This document shows positions 8,655 through 17,033 of a stretch of DNA of 22,216 nucleotides, piece by piece. The notes under the pieces are model-generated. The model was given only the letters and a program-made list of their open reading frames with translations, was not told the DNA's origin and made no database searches. The number at the start of each line of letters is the position of its first letter. Within the stretch, counting starts at the first letter, position 1. The stretch comes from JBMYYR01 sp965243605 (GTDB taxonomy: Bacteria > Bacteroidota > Bacteroidia > Flavobacteriales > CAJXXR01): positions 1 through 22,216 of the forward strand of contig CBDEVQ010000042.1 in the NCBI GenBank assembly GCA_965243605.1, written 5' to 3'. Both the position numbers and the translations under genes were made by a program.

Positions 8655-8704
8655 AAAAACAATAAAGCCACTAAGAGAATTTCCCTTAGTGGCTTTATTG
8701 TTTT
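8655..8704. terminator. Bidirectional hairpin terminator between convergent genes
   Basis: AACAATAAAGCCACTAAG (8658-8675) is perfectly complementary to CTTAGTGGCTTTATTGTT (8685-8702), an 18-bp stem with loop AGAATTTCC. A-rich and T-rich flanks on either side allow termination of both the TPR gene (plus) and the thiolase gene (minus). Confidence 0.85.
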
Positions 8705-8718
8705 ATAAATAGGTTGGA

Positions 8719-9897
8719 TTATAATCTTTCAATAACAATTGAAGATGCTCCACCACCACCGTTACAAATACCGGCAGCACCAATTTTGGCATCGTTTTGT
8801 TCTAAAACATTTAATAAAGAAACAATAATACGAGAACCAGAGTTACCTAGAGGGTGACCTAAAGATACAGCTCCTCCATTAACATTAACTTTAGATGGAT
8901 CTAAACCTAATAATTTCATGTTAGCTAAACCAACTACAGAAAAAGCTTCGTTTAATTCCCAGTAATCTACATCATCAGTACTTAATCCTGCTTTTGTTAA
9001 AGCAACAGGAACAGCTTTAGCTGGAGCTGTTGTGAACCATTCTGGCTCATGAGCAGCATCTGCATAAGAAACAATTTTAGCCACTGGTTTTAATCCTAAT
9101 TCTGCCGCTTTTTCAGCAGACATTAAAATTAATGCCGATGCACCATCATTTAAAGTTGAAGCGTTACCGGCAGTAACCGTTCCGTCTTTCTTAAATACAG
9201 TTCTTAAATTACGAAATTTAGCTTCGTTAAAACTTTTATATTCTTCATCTTCTTTAAAGATAATAGCATCTCCACGACGTTGAGGAATTTCTACTGGTAC
9301 AATTTCATTATCGAAACGTCCATTTTCCCATGCGTCTTTAGAACGTCTGTAAGATTCAATGGCAAAATCATCTTGCTCATCACGTGAAATTTCCATGTCT
9401 GTTGCACATGTTTCTGCACAAACACCCATTACTACATTTCCGTAAACATCTGTAAGACCATCTTTCACTAAACCATCAATAGTTTGTCCGTGACCAAAAC
9501 GGTAACCTGTACGAGCATTATCTAGGTAATAAGGGACCATAGACATGTTTTCCATACCTCCAGCTACAACAATATCTTTATCGCCTGCTTTAATGGCTTG
9601 TGCAGCCATCATAACAGCCTTCATTCCTGAAGAACATACTTTGTTAACGGTTGTACAAGGAACCTCTTTAGAAAGTCCTGCTCCTAATGCAGCCTGACGA
9701 GCTGGTGCTTGTCCTAAATTAGCTTGAAGAACGTTACCCATGATAACTTCTTCAACTAAAGAAGCATCTAATCCAATCTTATCTAAAGCTCCTTTAATAG
9801 CTGAAGATCCTAGTTTTGTTGCGGCAACCTTAGATAAAGATCCACCAAAACTACCCATAGCTGTACGAACAGCTGATACGATAACAACGTCTTTCAT
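8719..9897 (-). CDS. Acetyl-CoA C-acetyltransferase (thiolase), 392 aa
   Basis: A thiolase joining two acetyl-CoA into acetoacetyl-CoA, or the reverse or longer-chain version in beta-oxidation. The preferred start is the ATG at 9897 (MKDVVIVSAVRTAMGSFGGS), which gives the family's usual 392 residues; an upstream ATG at 9927 would only add MNYTSKTHIQ. Catalytic residues fall at the classical positions: nucleophile C88 in NKVCSSGMKAV, H348 in SLGHPLGNSGSR and C378 in GICNGGGGASS. Length and numbering fit the biosynthetic (PhaA/AtoB-like) group, but flavobacteria use similar enzymes in fatty-acid breakdown, so the direction is open. It is cytoplasmic and monocistronic, with a shared bidirectional terminator. 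Confidence 0.96.
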   Translation of the reverse strand: MKDVVIVSAVRTAMGSFGGSLSKVAATKLGSSAIKGALDKIGLDASLVEEVIMGNVLQANLGQAPARQAALGAGLSKEVPCTTVNKVCSSGMKAVMMAAQAIKAGDKDIVVAGGMENMSMVPYYLDNARTGYRFGHGQTIDGLVKDGLTDVYGNVVMGVCAETCATDMEISRDEQDDFAIESYRRSKDAWENGRFDNEIVPVEIPQRRGDAIIFKEDEEYKSFNEAKFRNLRTVFKKDGTVTAGNASTLNDGASALILMSAEKAAELGLKPVAKIVSYADAAHEPEWFTTAPAKAVPVALTKAGLSTDDVDYWELNEAFSVVGLANMKLLGLDPSKVNVNGGAVSLGHPLGNSGSRIIVSLLNVLEQNDAKIGAAGICNGGGGASSIVIERL

Positions 9898-10087
9898 TTG
9901 TATATGTGTTTTACTTGTATAGTTCAAAAAATCGTGTGAATTTACGAAATTTTGAGGGGATAGACTCTATTAATATTGTTTTTTAAAACCCCCAATTTGG
10001 ATAACTTGTGTTCAAAATATGTATTCTAACCTTGTTTTAACGTCTTAGGCTGTAAAGCGTATTCTCTTAAGAGTAATGTATTCGAGA

Positions 10088-10117
10088 TAAAAAAACCTCG
10101 ACAAATATGTCGAGGTT
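10088..10117 (-). terminator. Orphan intrinsic terminator on the minus strand
   Basis: AACCTCGACA (10094-10103) and TGTCGAGGTT (10108-10117) form a perfect 10-bp stem with loop AATA. Reading on the minus strand it is followed by T7-8 (10095-10088). On the plus strand no T run follows. The nearest upstream minus-strand gene (vWA) already has its own terminator 190 bases earlier. Confidence 0.75.
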
Positions 10118-10304
10118 GGTAGGTTTAGGCTTAAATAAAATAGTACATCATGATTTTGTAAATTTCTAGTTTATCATTGTATATAATTTAGGAATATTAA
10201 AATACTTAAATGTTTTAAACGTATGTCTATTTTTACTTTAATGCCCCCAAGTTTATTAGGTAAGTTTTAGAGTGAATGTATAGACATATTGATTTGCTAA
10301 ATAA

Positions 10305-10342
10305 AAAACTGCAATTACCTCCCCCAAGGTAATTACAGTTTT
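10305..10342 (-). terminator. Hairpin terminator of the vWA gene
   Basis: AAAACTGCAATTACCT (10305-10320) pairs with AGGTAATTACAGTTTT (10327-10342) with a single mismatch and loop CCCCCA, followed on the minus strand by T-rich sequence. It lies 11 bases after the stop of the vWA gene. Confidence 0.8.
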
Positions 10343-10353
10343 AATAGGAAACA

Positions 10354-11496
10354 TTACTTCAAAATAGCGTTGACCAATTGTTTACCTAAAGTCTCATTGT
10401 CCTGATTTGTTTTGTTTTCTGTGATATACTTTTGTCTTTTTACTTCTAAAGTTTCAAGTTCACTATGTAATTCATCTCTATCTTCTTTAATATCTTCAAT
10501 TATTTCGACAATTTCTTCGTCTGTTTTATCTTTAAATTTTGCATTCATTTCACCACTTCCAGAACTTCTTACAGCAGCTATATTTCCTAGGTTGCTGGTG
10601 TAATTATCAACGGCATCCCAAGAGTCTTTTACGTAGATGTTCTTATTCTTTTTCACTAAAGCTTTTTCTACCAAGCGTTCTTTTTGTTCTTGGGCCTGAC
10701 TTTTATCATTATCTTCTATCATTATTTTCTCTGCAACCTGCTCTTCATATATAGGAACATACGTATCATTAATTTTTTTATTACAATCTAAAATAGCATC
10801 ATCATACGGTGTAGAAATTTGTTTAATATCACTGTTTTGGTTTATTGTAAACGATTGTCCATTACCTTCTTTTGCTCCTTTTTGCCAAGTTCTGTGGATT
10901 CCATCACCTGCAGTTCCACAATAGATTGTATTAACTTGAATGGATTTTTCTTTGGCTTTAGAGATGGCTTTAGAATAGTGAACCTTACCTTGAGTAAACG
11001 CTTCATTTCCTGCAATCACTAGAACTTTTTGAGTGGTTGCCTTGTTATCCCATAAAAGCTCTTGAGTAGATTTTTTAATGACTGATCCACAATATTCTGA
11101 ACCACCATTTGTTCTAAGATTAAATAGTGCATTAGAAACTTTATCTAAGTTATTTGTAAAGCTTAAAACCTGATCTGTATAATCATCATAAATACTTAAT
11201 CCATCGTTCCCATATTGGTAAACGGCAATTTCAATTTCGGCTTCTGGAACATTTTTACTTAAATGAGAAATGGTTTCCCAAAGTTGATTTTTGGCTTGAT
11301 TGATAAGACCATCCATACTATTACTTGTATCTAACAATAAGGCCAATTGTATTTTACTAATGGCAGGTTTAGGTGTTAAATTAACTATTTTGGTTGATGG
11401 TTTTAACTCATTAGCATAGGTTTTAAAACTATATAAACATATAGATGAAAAACATAATAATGATAATCCGATGGTTTTAATGTATTTTGCTTTCAT
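10354..11496 (-). CDS. Secreted von Willebrand factor A domain protein, 380 aa
   Basis: Residues 1-29 form a signal peptide (MKAKYIKTIGLSLLCFSSIC, then SFKTYANE). Residues about 48-235 are a vWA domain with the metal-site motif DTSNSM (D56, S58, S60) and a later conserved-type Thr in LRTNGGSEYCG. vWA domains bind a divalent metal and a protein ligand. The C-terminal part (about 320-365) is charged and likely coiled coil (EEIVEIIEDIKEDRDELHSE). It should be periplasmic or surface-located, as there is no sorting domain or lipobox. It is divergent from the LytS/LytTR operon, and the 164-base spacer contains direct repeats that could control both sides. Relation to the sensor pair is an inference from position. 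Confidence 0.85.
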   Translation of the reverse strand: MKAKYIKTIGLSLLCFSSICLYSFKTYANELKPSTKIVNLTPKPAISKIQLALLLDTSNSMDGLINQAKNQLWETISHLSKNVPEAEIEIAVYQYGNDGLSIYDDYTDQVLSFTNNLDKVSNALFNLRTNGGSEYCGSVIKKSTQELLWDNKATTQKVLVIAGNEAFTQGKVHYSKAISKAKEKSIQVNTIYCGTAGDGIHRTWQKGAKEGNGQSFTINQNSDIKQISTPYDDAILDCNKKINDTYVPIYEEQVAEKIMIEDNDKSQAQEQKERLVEKALVKKNKNIYVKDSWDAVDNYTSNLGNIAAVRSSGSGEMNAKFKDKTDEEIVEIIEDIKEDRDELHSELETLEVKRQKYITENKTNQDNETLGKQLVNAILK

Positions 11497-11569
11497 AACG
11501 TTGAATTTTATTGCAATTTCATAAAGAAAAACAACAAAAACTCGGAGTTATGAGGGGGCTATATTAATA

Positions 11570-11601
11570 ATTGAGTTAACCGATTAAATATTGAGTTAAC
11601 C
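11570..11601. promoter_or_regulatory. 12-base direct repeats, candidate LytTR-type operator
   Basis: ATTGAGTTAACC occurs at 11570-11581 and again, identical, at 11590-11601, exactly 20 bp apart. LytTR-domain regulators such as AgrA bind two 9-base direct repeats about two helical turns apart, consensus [TA][AC][CA]GTTN[AG][TG]. TGAGTTAAC here matches 7 of 9 positions. The element lies between the vWA gene and an operon that encodes a LytTR regulator. The repeat is seen directly; the binding is inferred. Confidence 0.5.
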
Positions 11602-11647
11602 CATCTTTTCATCAGTTATTGATAAAAATGACTAAGTAAAAAAAGAG

Positions 11648-11655
11648 TAGTTTTG
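11648..11655 (+). promoter_or_regulatory. -7 element of the LytS/LytTR operon
   Basis: TAGTTTTG fully matches TAnnTTTG and ends five bases before the ATG at 11661. No TTG lies at the usual distance upstream (nearest 26 bases), so the promoter may need an activator. Taken at face value the transcript would be nearly leaderless. Confidence 0.4.
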
Positions 11656-11660
11656 ATATT

Positions 11661-13673
11661 ATGATAAAAAGAGTAATTTATATCTTTAGTATACTATTTC
11701 TCAGCTCAACCCTTAATGCGTTTGGGCAAGCTGGTAATGTAACCAATAAAAAAGATTCGTCATCAGATCTTAAAATTGAAAGTAATACGATTCAATCTCA
11801 ATTTAAAAATATTCATAGTAACCTACTTCAGGTCAGTGGTAAAAATACGTTAGAGGAAGGAATAGAATATTACAATTTGGGTGAATTGTTTATGGAACAG
11901 AAACAGCCGAGTTTGGCAAAATCCTATTACTTAGAAAGCTTAGAGATTTATAAACAAGTGGTTGTACACGCACCAGAATCTAAAAAAACTAAGAGAAAAT
12001 CTAAACGCTATAAACAGATAACAACTACAAAAAAGACCATTGACGACTATAAATACAAGGCTTATATTGGTGTTGTTAAAGCATGTTTAGCTGATCTTAG
12101 TTATAAGGAGGCTCTAAATTATACACGGAATTTAGATGGATTGTATACTGGGATATGGGCATATGACCTTCTTAAATTAGATGTTTTACAAGCCAACGAA
12201 GAATGGAAAGAAATTTTAGAATTGTGTGATGTTTTAGAACAGAAGAAACATCCCAATACAATAGATTCAATTCTTATTAATAAACGAACCTTAGCCAAAG
12301 CAAAACTCGGATTGGAAGAGGAGACTTTACCCAATATTGAATCGGATAAAGCTTTGGATATGAACTCGATTGAGGAAGTTTATTTAGATGACGCTATAGA
12401 AGAGGATGTTCAAGAAATTGTAGATCCAGTATTGCAAATAAAAGGTTTGAGTTATGAAACCCAAGATGAAATTGCTAATACATATAATAAAAAATCGGAG
12501 TTTGAAAAGGAATTGAACATTCGAAATAATATTACAAAAGATAAAACAATAAGTGAAAAACAGAAGGCCAAGCAAAAACTTGAAATAGGAAAATTATACT
12601 CTAAAACATCTAAAAAGGACGAAGCGATATCGGCCCTAAAAGAGAGTTTAGTACTGGCTAAAGAATCTGGAGATTTTCTGGTTCAAAAAGAGACCATATT
12701 AAAGTTGATAGATCTTTATGAAAATAAAAAGGATGGCTCTAACGCCTTAGTTTATTATAAACAATTAAGAGATGTGAATCATATTCAAGATTCTTTGAAT
12801 CAAGAAAAATATGATAAGATGTATGTAGACGTATCGAATGTTTATGAACAAGTTGAAGCCATAGATAATATTGCAGATCGCAGAGATATTTACCAGAAAG
12901 AAAGGAATTTAGAAAGTAAAGAAAACCAATTGATGGAAAGCCAAATGCAATTCCAAAAAAATATAATTGCATGCTTAATTTTTGGTTTATTAATTGCCGT
13001 GTTTGTTGTATTCTGGTATCATAAACAAAAGCAAAAGTTAACCATGGTAAACTTACAATTGGAGTTGAAAAATATGAGGAATCAAATGAATCCGCATTTT
13101 ATATTTAACTCACTAAATGCCGTTAACCATTTTATAGCCCAACGGAATGAATTGCTGGCCAATGAATACCTTACGGAGTTTGCGCTTTTAATGAGAAATA
13201 CTCTAAATCAATCCGATATAGATTTAATACCGTTACGAGACGAGTTAACGTTTTTAAATAGATATTGTGAACTGGAAAAAATGCGATTTGAAAGCAAATT
13301 CGATTTTACGTTTACGGTAGACCCCAAAATAGATATAGATGCGTTTCAAATACCACCATTATTATTACAACCTTTTGTAGAAAATGCCGTTTGGCATGGA
13401 TTAAGATATTTAGAAAATAAAGGCCAGCTTGACGTTTCGTTTACGTCTGATGGTAATCAGCTAAAAATTGAAATTGTAGACAATGGTATTGGTCGAGAGA
13501 AATCGAAATCTATTAAAACGGATAACCAAAAGAAACATAAATCTAAAGGGGTAAGTTTAATTAAACGACGTATTCATATCAGTAATCAATTAACACCAAT
13601 TTATATCGATTGGAAAATTGAAGATCTTTCGCCGCAAGGAACCCGTGTAGTATTGATTTTAAATAAAAAATAA
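11661..13673 (+). CDS. LytS-type sensor histidine kinase with TPR sensor, 670 aa
   Basis: Layout: signal peptide or first membrane segment at 1-22 (VIYIFSILFLSSTLNAFGQ); an extracytoplasmic region about 50-400 rich in TPR-like helix pairs (YNLGELFMEQKQPSLAKSYY, SEKQKAKQKLEIGKLYSKTS); a coiled stretch; one membrane segment about 435-453 (IIACLIFGLLIAVFVVFWY); and a His_kinase/HATPase module. The phospho-acceptor is H479 in MNPHFIFNSLNAVNHF. The ATP-binding N box is PFVENAVWHGL, and the G box region is DNGIGREKS. It phosphorylates the LytTR regulator encoded four bases downstream. The signal sensed is unknown. Candidate control by the repeats at 11570-11601. Confidence 0.93.
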   Translation: MIKRVIYIFSILFLSSTLNAFGQAGNVTNKKDSSSDLKIESNTIQSQFKNIHSNLLQVSGKNTLEEGIEYYNLGELFMEQKQPSLAKSYYLESLEIYKQVVVHAPESKKTKRKSKRYKQITTTKKTIDDYKYKAYIGVVKACLADLSYKEALNYTRNLDGLYTGIWAYDLLKLDVLQANEEWKEILELCDVLEQKKHPNTIDSILINKRTLAKAKLGLEEETLPNIESDKALDMNSIEEVYLDDAIEEDVQEIVDPVLQIKGLSYETQDEIANTYNKKSEFEKELNIRNNITKDKTISEKQKAKQKLEIGKLYSKTSKKDEAISALKESLVLAKESGDFLVQKETILKLIDLYENKKDGSNALVYYKQLRDVNHIQDSLNQEKYDKMYVDVSNVYEQVEAIDNIADRRDIYQKERNLESKENQLMESQMQFQKNIIACLIFGLLIAVFVVFWYHKQKQKLTMVNLQLELKNMRNQMNPHFIFNSLNAVNHFIAQRNELLANEYLTEFALLMRNTLNQSDIDLIPLRDELTFLNRYCELEKMRFESKFDFTFTVDPKIDIDAFQIPPLLLQPFVENAVWHGLRYLENKGQLDVSFTSDGNQLKIEIVDNGIGREKSKSIKTDNQKKHKSKGVSLIKRRIHISNQLTPIYIDWKIEDLSPQGTRVVLILNKK

Positions 13674-13677
13674 GATC

Positions 13678-14403
13678 ATGGAAAAGTTAAAAGCCGTTAT
13701 TGTAGACGACGAAAAAATAGCAAGAGAAGTACTATCTAATTATTTAGGAACGTATTGTGCTCAAAAAATAGAAATAGTAGCCGTTTGTGATGGATTTAAT
13801 TCAGCCGTTGAGGTTCTCCGGTCATCCGATGTAGATTTGGTGTTTTTAGATGTAGAAATGCCATTCGGAAATGGATTGGATGTGTTAGACAGTATTGGAG
13901 ATTATGAGTTTAAGGTCATCTTTACAACCGCATTCGACCAATATGCTGTAGAAGCCTTAAACAAACATGCCTTCGATTATTTACTGAAACCCATTAGTAT
14001 TAAAAAACTAATGAAATCTGTAGATGATGTTTACCAAGTGTTAGAAAAAAATAGCCAAACAGAAGAACAGGAGACAAAGACTAAATCACAATTTTTAAAA
14101 ATACCATCACCATTGGGTTACGACCTCGTAAAACAATCGGATATTGTTTATGCTAAAGCGGCTGACAATTATTGTGAAATATATTTACTAACGGGTAAAC
14201 AATATGTGGTGAGTAAAACCTTAAAAAAGGTAGAAAGCGAATTGTCGACTTCAGGATTTCTAAGAGTTCATAAATCCTATTTGGTTAATATAGAGCATAT
14301 AAAGCGTTTCGAAAGGAATTTTGGAGGCAGCTTGATGTTGGAAGGAAACCTAGAAGTTCCTGTAAGTTCTACAGGTAAGAAACTGCTAAATGGATTGTTT
14401 TAA
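13678..14403 (+). CDS. LytTR-family response regulator, 241 aa
   Basis: Residues about 4-120 are a receiver domain: acidic pair D10/D11 (VIVDDEKIAREV), phospho-acceptor D58 (LVFLDVEMPFGNGLDVL), T/S region IFTTAFDQYAVEAL and the conserved Lys in YLLKPISI. Residues about 138-241 are a LytTR DNA-binding domain (VYAKAADNYCEIYLLTGKQY, FLRVHKSYLVNIEHIKRFE). It is cytoplasmic and acts as the transcription factor paired with the kinase just upstream, with four bases between the genes. Likely targets include its own operon or the divergent vWA gene, given the direct repeats in their shared spacer; this is inference. Confidence 0.95.
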   Translation: MEKLKAVIVDDEKIAREVLSNYLGTYCAQKIEIVAVCDGFNSAVEVLRSSDVDLVFLDVEMPFGNGLDVLDSIGDYEFKVIFTTAFDQYAVEALNKHAFDYLLKPISIKKLMKSVDDVYQVLEKNSQTEEQETKTKSQFLKIPSPLGYDLVKQSDIVYAKAADNYCEIYLLTGKQYVVSKTLKKVESELSTSGFLRVHKSYLVNIEHIKRFERNFGGSLMLEGNLEVPVSSTGKKLLNGLF

Positions 14404-14407
14404 AAAG

Positions 14408-14445
14408 TAACGGGTAAACACAAACATGTTTGTATTTACCCGTTA
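14408..14445. terminator. Long hairpin between convergent genes
   Basis: TAACGGGTAAA (14408-14418) pairs with TTTACCCGTTA (14435-14445). One C-A mismatch follows inwards, then ACAAAC/GTTTGT closes on a tiny loop. The U run behind it on the plus strand is poor (TTGGTTTGG), so it may work by stability or as a shared barrier for the regulator gene and the convergent type A gene. Confidence 0.65.
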
Positions 14446-14472
14446 TTGGTTTGGGGGAGTGATAGAACAAAG

Positions 14473-15735
14473 TTATATTGATATTTTGAATAAACCTGAT
14501 TTATTTTCAGTTTTTATTCGAATAAAGTACACACCATTAGGATGTTGACTTAAATTAAGGGTGTTTATCTCATTTGGTTTTACAATTTCTTGTCCCAATA
14601 CATTCAGTACAGAAATGTATACAGGTGTTGTGTACTGGTGTTTAATAGATAGGTGTTTATTATTAACGGTAATAGACACATCTTCAGGATGTATAGTATT
14701 CAGGCTTAAATCTTCGGCCGTTATAAGAATACAATCGCTTGTATCTGGGCAGTATGGCATATCAGTTGAAAAATTTATTGAACTAATAACGGCGTAATTA
14801 CCAGGTGTTGTCGGTGTAAATACATTGCCGGTTTGCGCATTAATAATTGAATCTCCATCGCAACTATACCATGCGGTTATATGAAACGGAAGGTGGGTTT
14901 GTAAAGTCCCATTTATGAAAGAGGCTTCTGCTTCAAAATTTGGATAATAGACATTCAATACCGTAATATCACAACCTGTGGTATCTCTATACTCTCCAGC
15001 AACGGTAATTTCTGTACCCATAAAATTAAACACAGCCGAATGACACAAGGTTGTATCGCTTGTAGTTACTAGATAAGGCAATGCCAAAACCGTTTGAGTT
15101 TGAATAATGCTATCACACCCAATGCTAGACCAAATGGTATCGGCATAGGTCCCTACAGAAACTTGGTTTCCGAAAACCTCAGTCGTTTCGCCAGGACAAA
15201 CACTTAAATCTGGTAATGGATCTGTTACTGATGGTGCACAAGGGTTTGTGAAGGTTAAAACCGACGATCCTCTGTTGGTACCGTGATAGGCTAAATTTAC
15301 ACCACTTCCAATGGCATACGCTATATTTAATGAGGTTGTAGCGGTTGTAAATGTATAATCGTCAGTATTTCCCGTATTGTTTGCACGTGTGTAATTAAAG
15401 GTTTTTACCGTTCCTGAAGTAGACGAGGTAATGTTTTGTAAATTTTGAGTGGTTTGAAGAGTTGGGGCACCATTTCCATTCATGGTATATTCAACGGGGT
15501 TTCCACCATTGTTATTTAACACCTGTGCATACCCATTCATATTGGTGGTGTTAAACGCAGAGGCAAACCATTTAGAAGATGGTCCAGACACCTCAAAACT
15601 TGTGACACCTGTAAAGTCATTAATGGTAACATCAAGGGTCATATCATTTCCAGAACCAACGGTGGCGGTGGCGGTTCTGATTTGTGCATAAGATAAACTG
15701 GAAATGAGTGAAAAAGCAAAAATAAAAGTTTTCAT
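14473..15735 (-). CDS. T9SS type A secreted protein, 420 aa
   Basis: Signal peptide MKTFIFAFSLISSLSYAQ (1-18). About residues 19-140 are a beta-rich Ser/Thr/Asn-rich region (LDVTINDFTGVTSFEVSGPS, VLTFTNPC) like the DOMON-type or reader-like secreted domains of flavobacteria. A middle part has repeated cysteine-bearing segments (LSVCPGETTEVFG, SIGCDSIIQTQTV, DTTLCHSAVFNFMG) that look like short tandem modules. The last ~75 residues are the Por/T9SS type A sorting domain (VYISVLNVLGQEIV, LNLSQHPNGVYFIRIKTENK, SGLFKISI). It should be exported and usually anchored to surface lipopolysaccharide. Activity is unknown and no catalytic motif was recognised. A plausible weak promoter (GACCTTTG at 15798-15791 with TTG 18 bases upstream) lies ahead. 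Confidence 0.88.
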   Translation of the reverse strand: MKTFIFAFSLISSLSYAQIRTATATVGSGNDMTLDVTINDFTGVTSFEVSGPSSKWFASAFNTTNMNGYAQVLNNNGGNPVEYTMNGNGAPTLQTTQNLQNITSSTSGTVKTFNYTRANNTGNTDDYTFTTATTSLNIAYAIGSGVNLAYHGTNRGSSVLTFTNPCAPSVTDPLPDLSVCPGETTEVFGNQVSVGTYADTIWSSIGCDSIIQTQTVLALPYLVTTSDTTLCHSAVFNFMGTEITVAGEYRDTTGCDITVLNVYYPNFEAEASFINGTLQTHLPFHITAWYSCDGDSIINAQTGNVFTPTTPGNYAVISSINFSTDMPYCPDTSDCILITAEDLSLNTIHPEDVSITVNNKHLSIKHQYTTPVYISVLNVLGQEIVKPNEINTLNLSQHPNGVYFIRIKTENKSGLFKISI

Positions 15736-15834
15736 AAGTATAGAGTTAAGAAGAGATATTCTGTATGAAAATACTCCATGTTAATATAAACAAAGGTCTA
15801 CACAATAGAATATAAACAACTTAGCACTTTTCAC

Positions 15835-16680
15835 TTATGAGTTGACAATTTCCATTAAATGCGTCTTTAATTCAGTAGGGCTCATGCCCGTTTGTCCTTT
15901 TACAAACCGACTATAGGTACTTAAATCATCAAAGTAACAATCGAATGCAAGTTGCTTATGCGATTTGTTTTCGAATACCAATTGGCGTTTAATTTCTAAA
16001 ATAAGAGCGTGATGTATGATTTTAAGTGGCGTTTTCCCTAATGTGCGTTTGGTTTCTAGTCCGAGTTTATTGGATGAAATCCCTAAAGCATTTGCATAAT
16101 AGGCCACCTGTCTGTGTTGGATAACGTCTTTTTTTACCAAACGGATAAAGGCGTTACTTACCGTACAAGATTTGTTATCGATAGTTTTTTTAGGGAATAA
16201 ATCCACTAATGAAAACATAAAGAAAGCAAAGAGCTTAGAAACCTTTTGAGTTTTATAGGTGCTCTCGGTTAAATAACATTCTTCTAGTTGGTCAATTATA
16301 CACCTTAATAAATCATATTGTTTAGTAGACAATTCAAAATTGGGATTGGATTGTAAAATATGCATCCAATCTACCTGTACAGGCGAGGAAGAAAGGGTTA
16401 AAAATTCTTGGGTAAATTGTATTAATACTCCTTTCTCATTTTTAAGCCGATTTAATAAATGCACTTGCCCTGGCGTTACAATGTAGAGGTTCTTTTCTTT
16501 TATGGAGTATTCAACAAAATCTATGTTCTGTTGACCTGAATGCCCTGTTTCAAATAAGAAAACCTCATAATATTGATGCCTATGATACACCGAGAAATCA
16601 TAATCGTTCTGGTAACCTATGTTGGTTATACAGAAGCCCTTTATAGGTTGGTCTTTATGATTTAGAGTGTGGGTTTGCAT
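15835..16680 (-). CDS. AraC-family transcriptional regulator, 281 aa
   Basis: N-terminal cupin-like sensing half (about 10-110: FSVYHRHQYYEVFLFETGHS, IVTPGQVHLLNRL) and a C-terminal double helix-turn-helix (about 175-278). The latter shows the order ANALGISSNKLGLETKRTLG, TPLKIIHHALILEIKRQLVF, LAFDCYFDDLSTYSRFVKGQ and TGMSPTELK, typical of AraC/XylS. Such regulators bind DNA as monomers or dimers and respond to a small ligand, unknown here. The gene stands 99 bases upstream of the type A secreted protein gene on the same strand, so that gene could be a target or co-transcribed; this is inference. Confidence 0.9.
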   Translation of the reverse strand: MQTHTLNHKDQPIKGFCITNIGYQNDYDFSVYHRHQYYEVFLFETGHSGQQNIDFVEYSIKEKNLYIVTPGQVHLLNRLKNEKGVLIQFTQEFLTLSSSPVQVDWMHILQSNPNFELSTKQYDLLRCIIDQLEECYLTESTYKTQKVSKLFAFFMFSLVDLFPKKTIDNKSCTVSNAFIRLVKKDVIQHRQVAYYANALGISSNKLGLETKRTLGKTPLKIIHHALILEIKRQLVFENKSHKQLAFDCYFDDLSTYSRFVKGQTGMSPTELKTHLMEIVNS

Positions 16681-17025
16681 AGAATAAACATGGTTTTATA
16701 CTTGTAAGATATCTTTTTTAAATTGGATAGGATAAGGAGTGGGGGGAATATATTGAAATTAGTAAACTTTTAGAGGTGATTTTTCTTTAATGAAAGATAG
16801 AAGCAAACATTAATTTGATTGATTGGGAAACGTTCAATTTCAACTCTTGCTAGATTTGATTGTATTCCCACCATTGTAATTTAGGACTTATATAATACGT
16901 AAATCGGTGGAATATAATCTTCTCTAAATTATTTAGATAATTCAAAACGTAGGCAATGTTTAAAATCTTGGTTCTCAAATAATAAATTTAGGGTCTTTTT
17001 AAGAACCATGATATCATGGTTTAAA
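16681..17025. other. Spacer between AraC gene and insertion sequence
   Basis: About 345 bases without a supported gene. It holds a perfect 18-base palindrome at 17004-17021 and, on the minus strand at 16984-16850, a 45-codon open stretch without ATG ending in a stop. That stretch reads like the end of a protein (FTYYISPKLQWWEYNQI) and may be a gene remnant or chance. Confidence 0.4.
17004..17021. repeat. 18-base perfect palindrome next to the insertion site
   Basis: AACCATGATATCATGGTT is its own reverse complement. It ends four bases before the left target duplication of the insertion sequence. It could be an operator or, on the minus strand, a weak terminator for the coiled-coil gene before the insertion; T-richness behind it is poor. 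Confidence 0.6.
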
Positions 17026-17033
17026 TTGAAGAA

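Larger units (their letters stand above)
9928..10353. other. Gene-poor spacer with two minus-strand terminators
   Basis: No convincing gene was found on either strand; ATG-started frames are under 20 codons. It holds the vWA gene's terminator (10305-10342), an orphan minus-strand terminator (10094-10117) and an inverted repeat TATGTCTAT (10222-10230) / ATAGACATA (10280-10288). The stretch between the two terminators could encode a small RNA; see the separate finding. Confidence 0.5.

Noticed and set aside
9898..9927. Ten-residue N-terminal extension of the thiolase
   Set aside because: The family starts at MKDVVIVSAVRT and catalytic residue numbering fits the shorter form.
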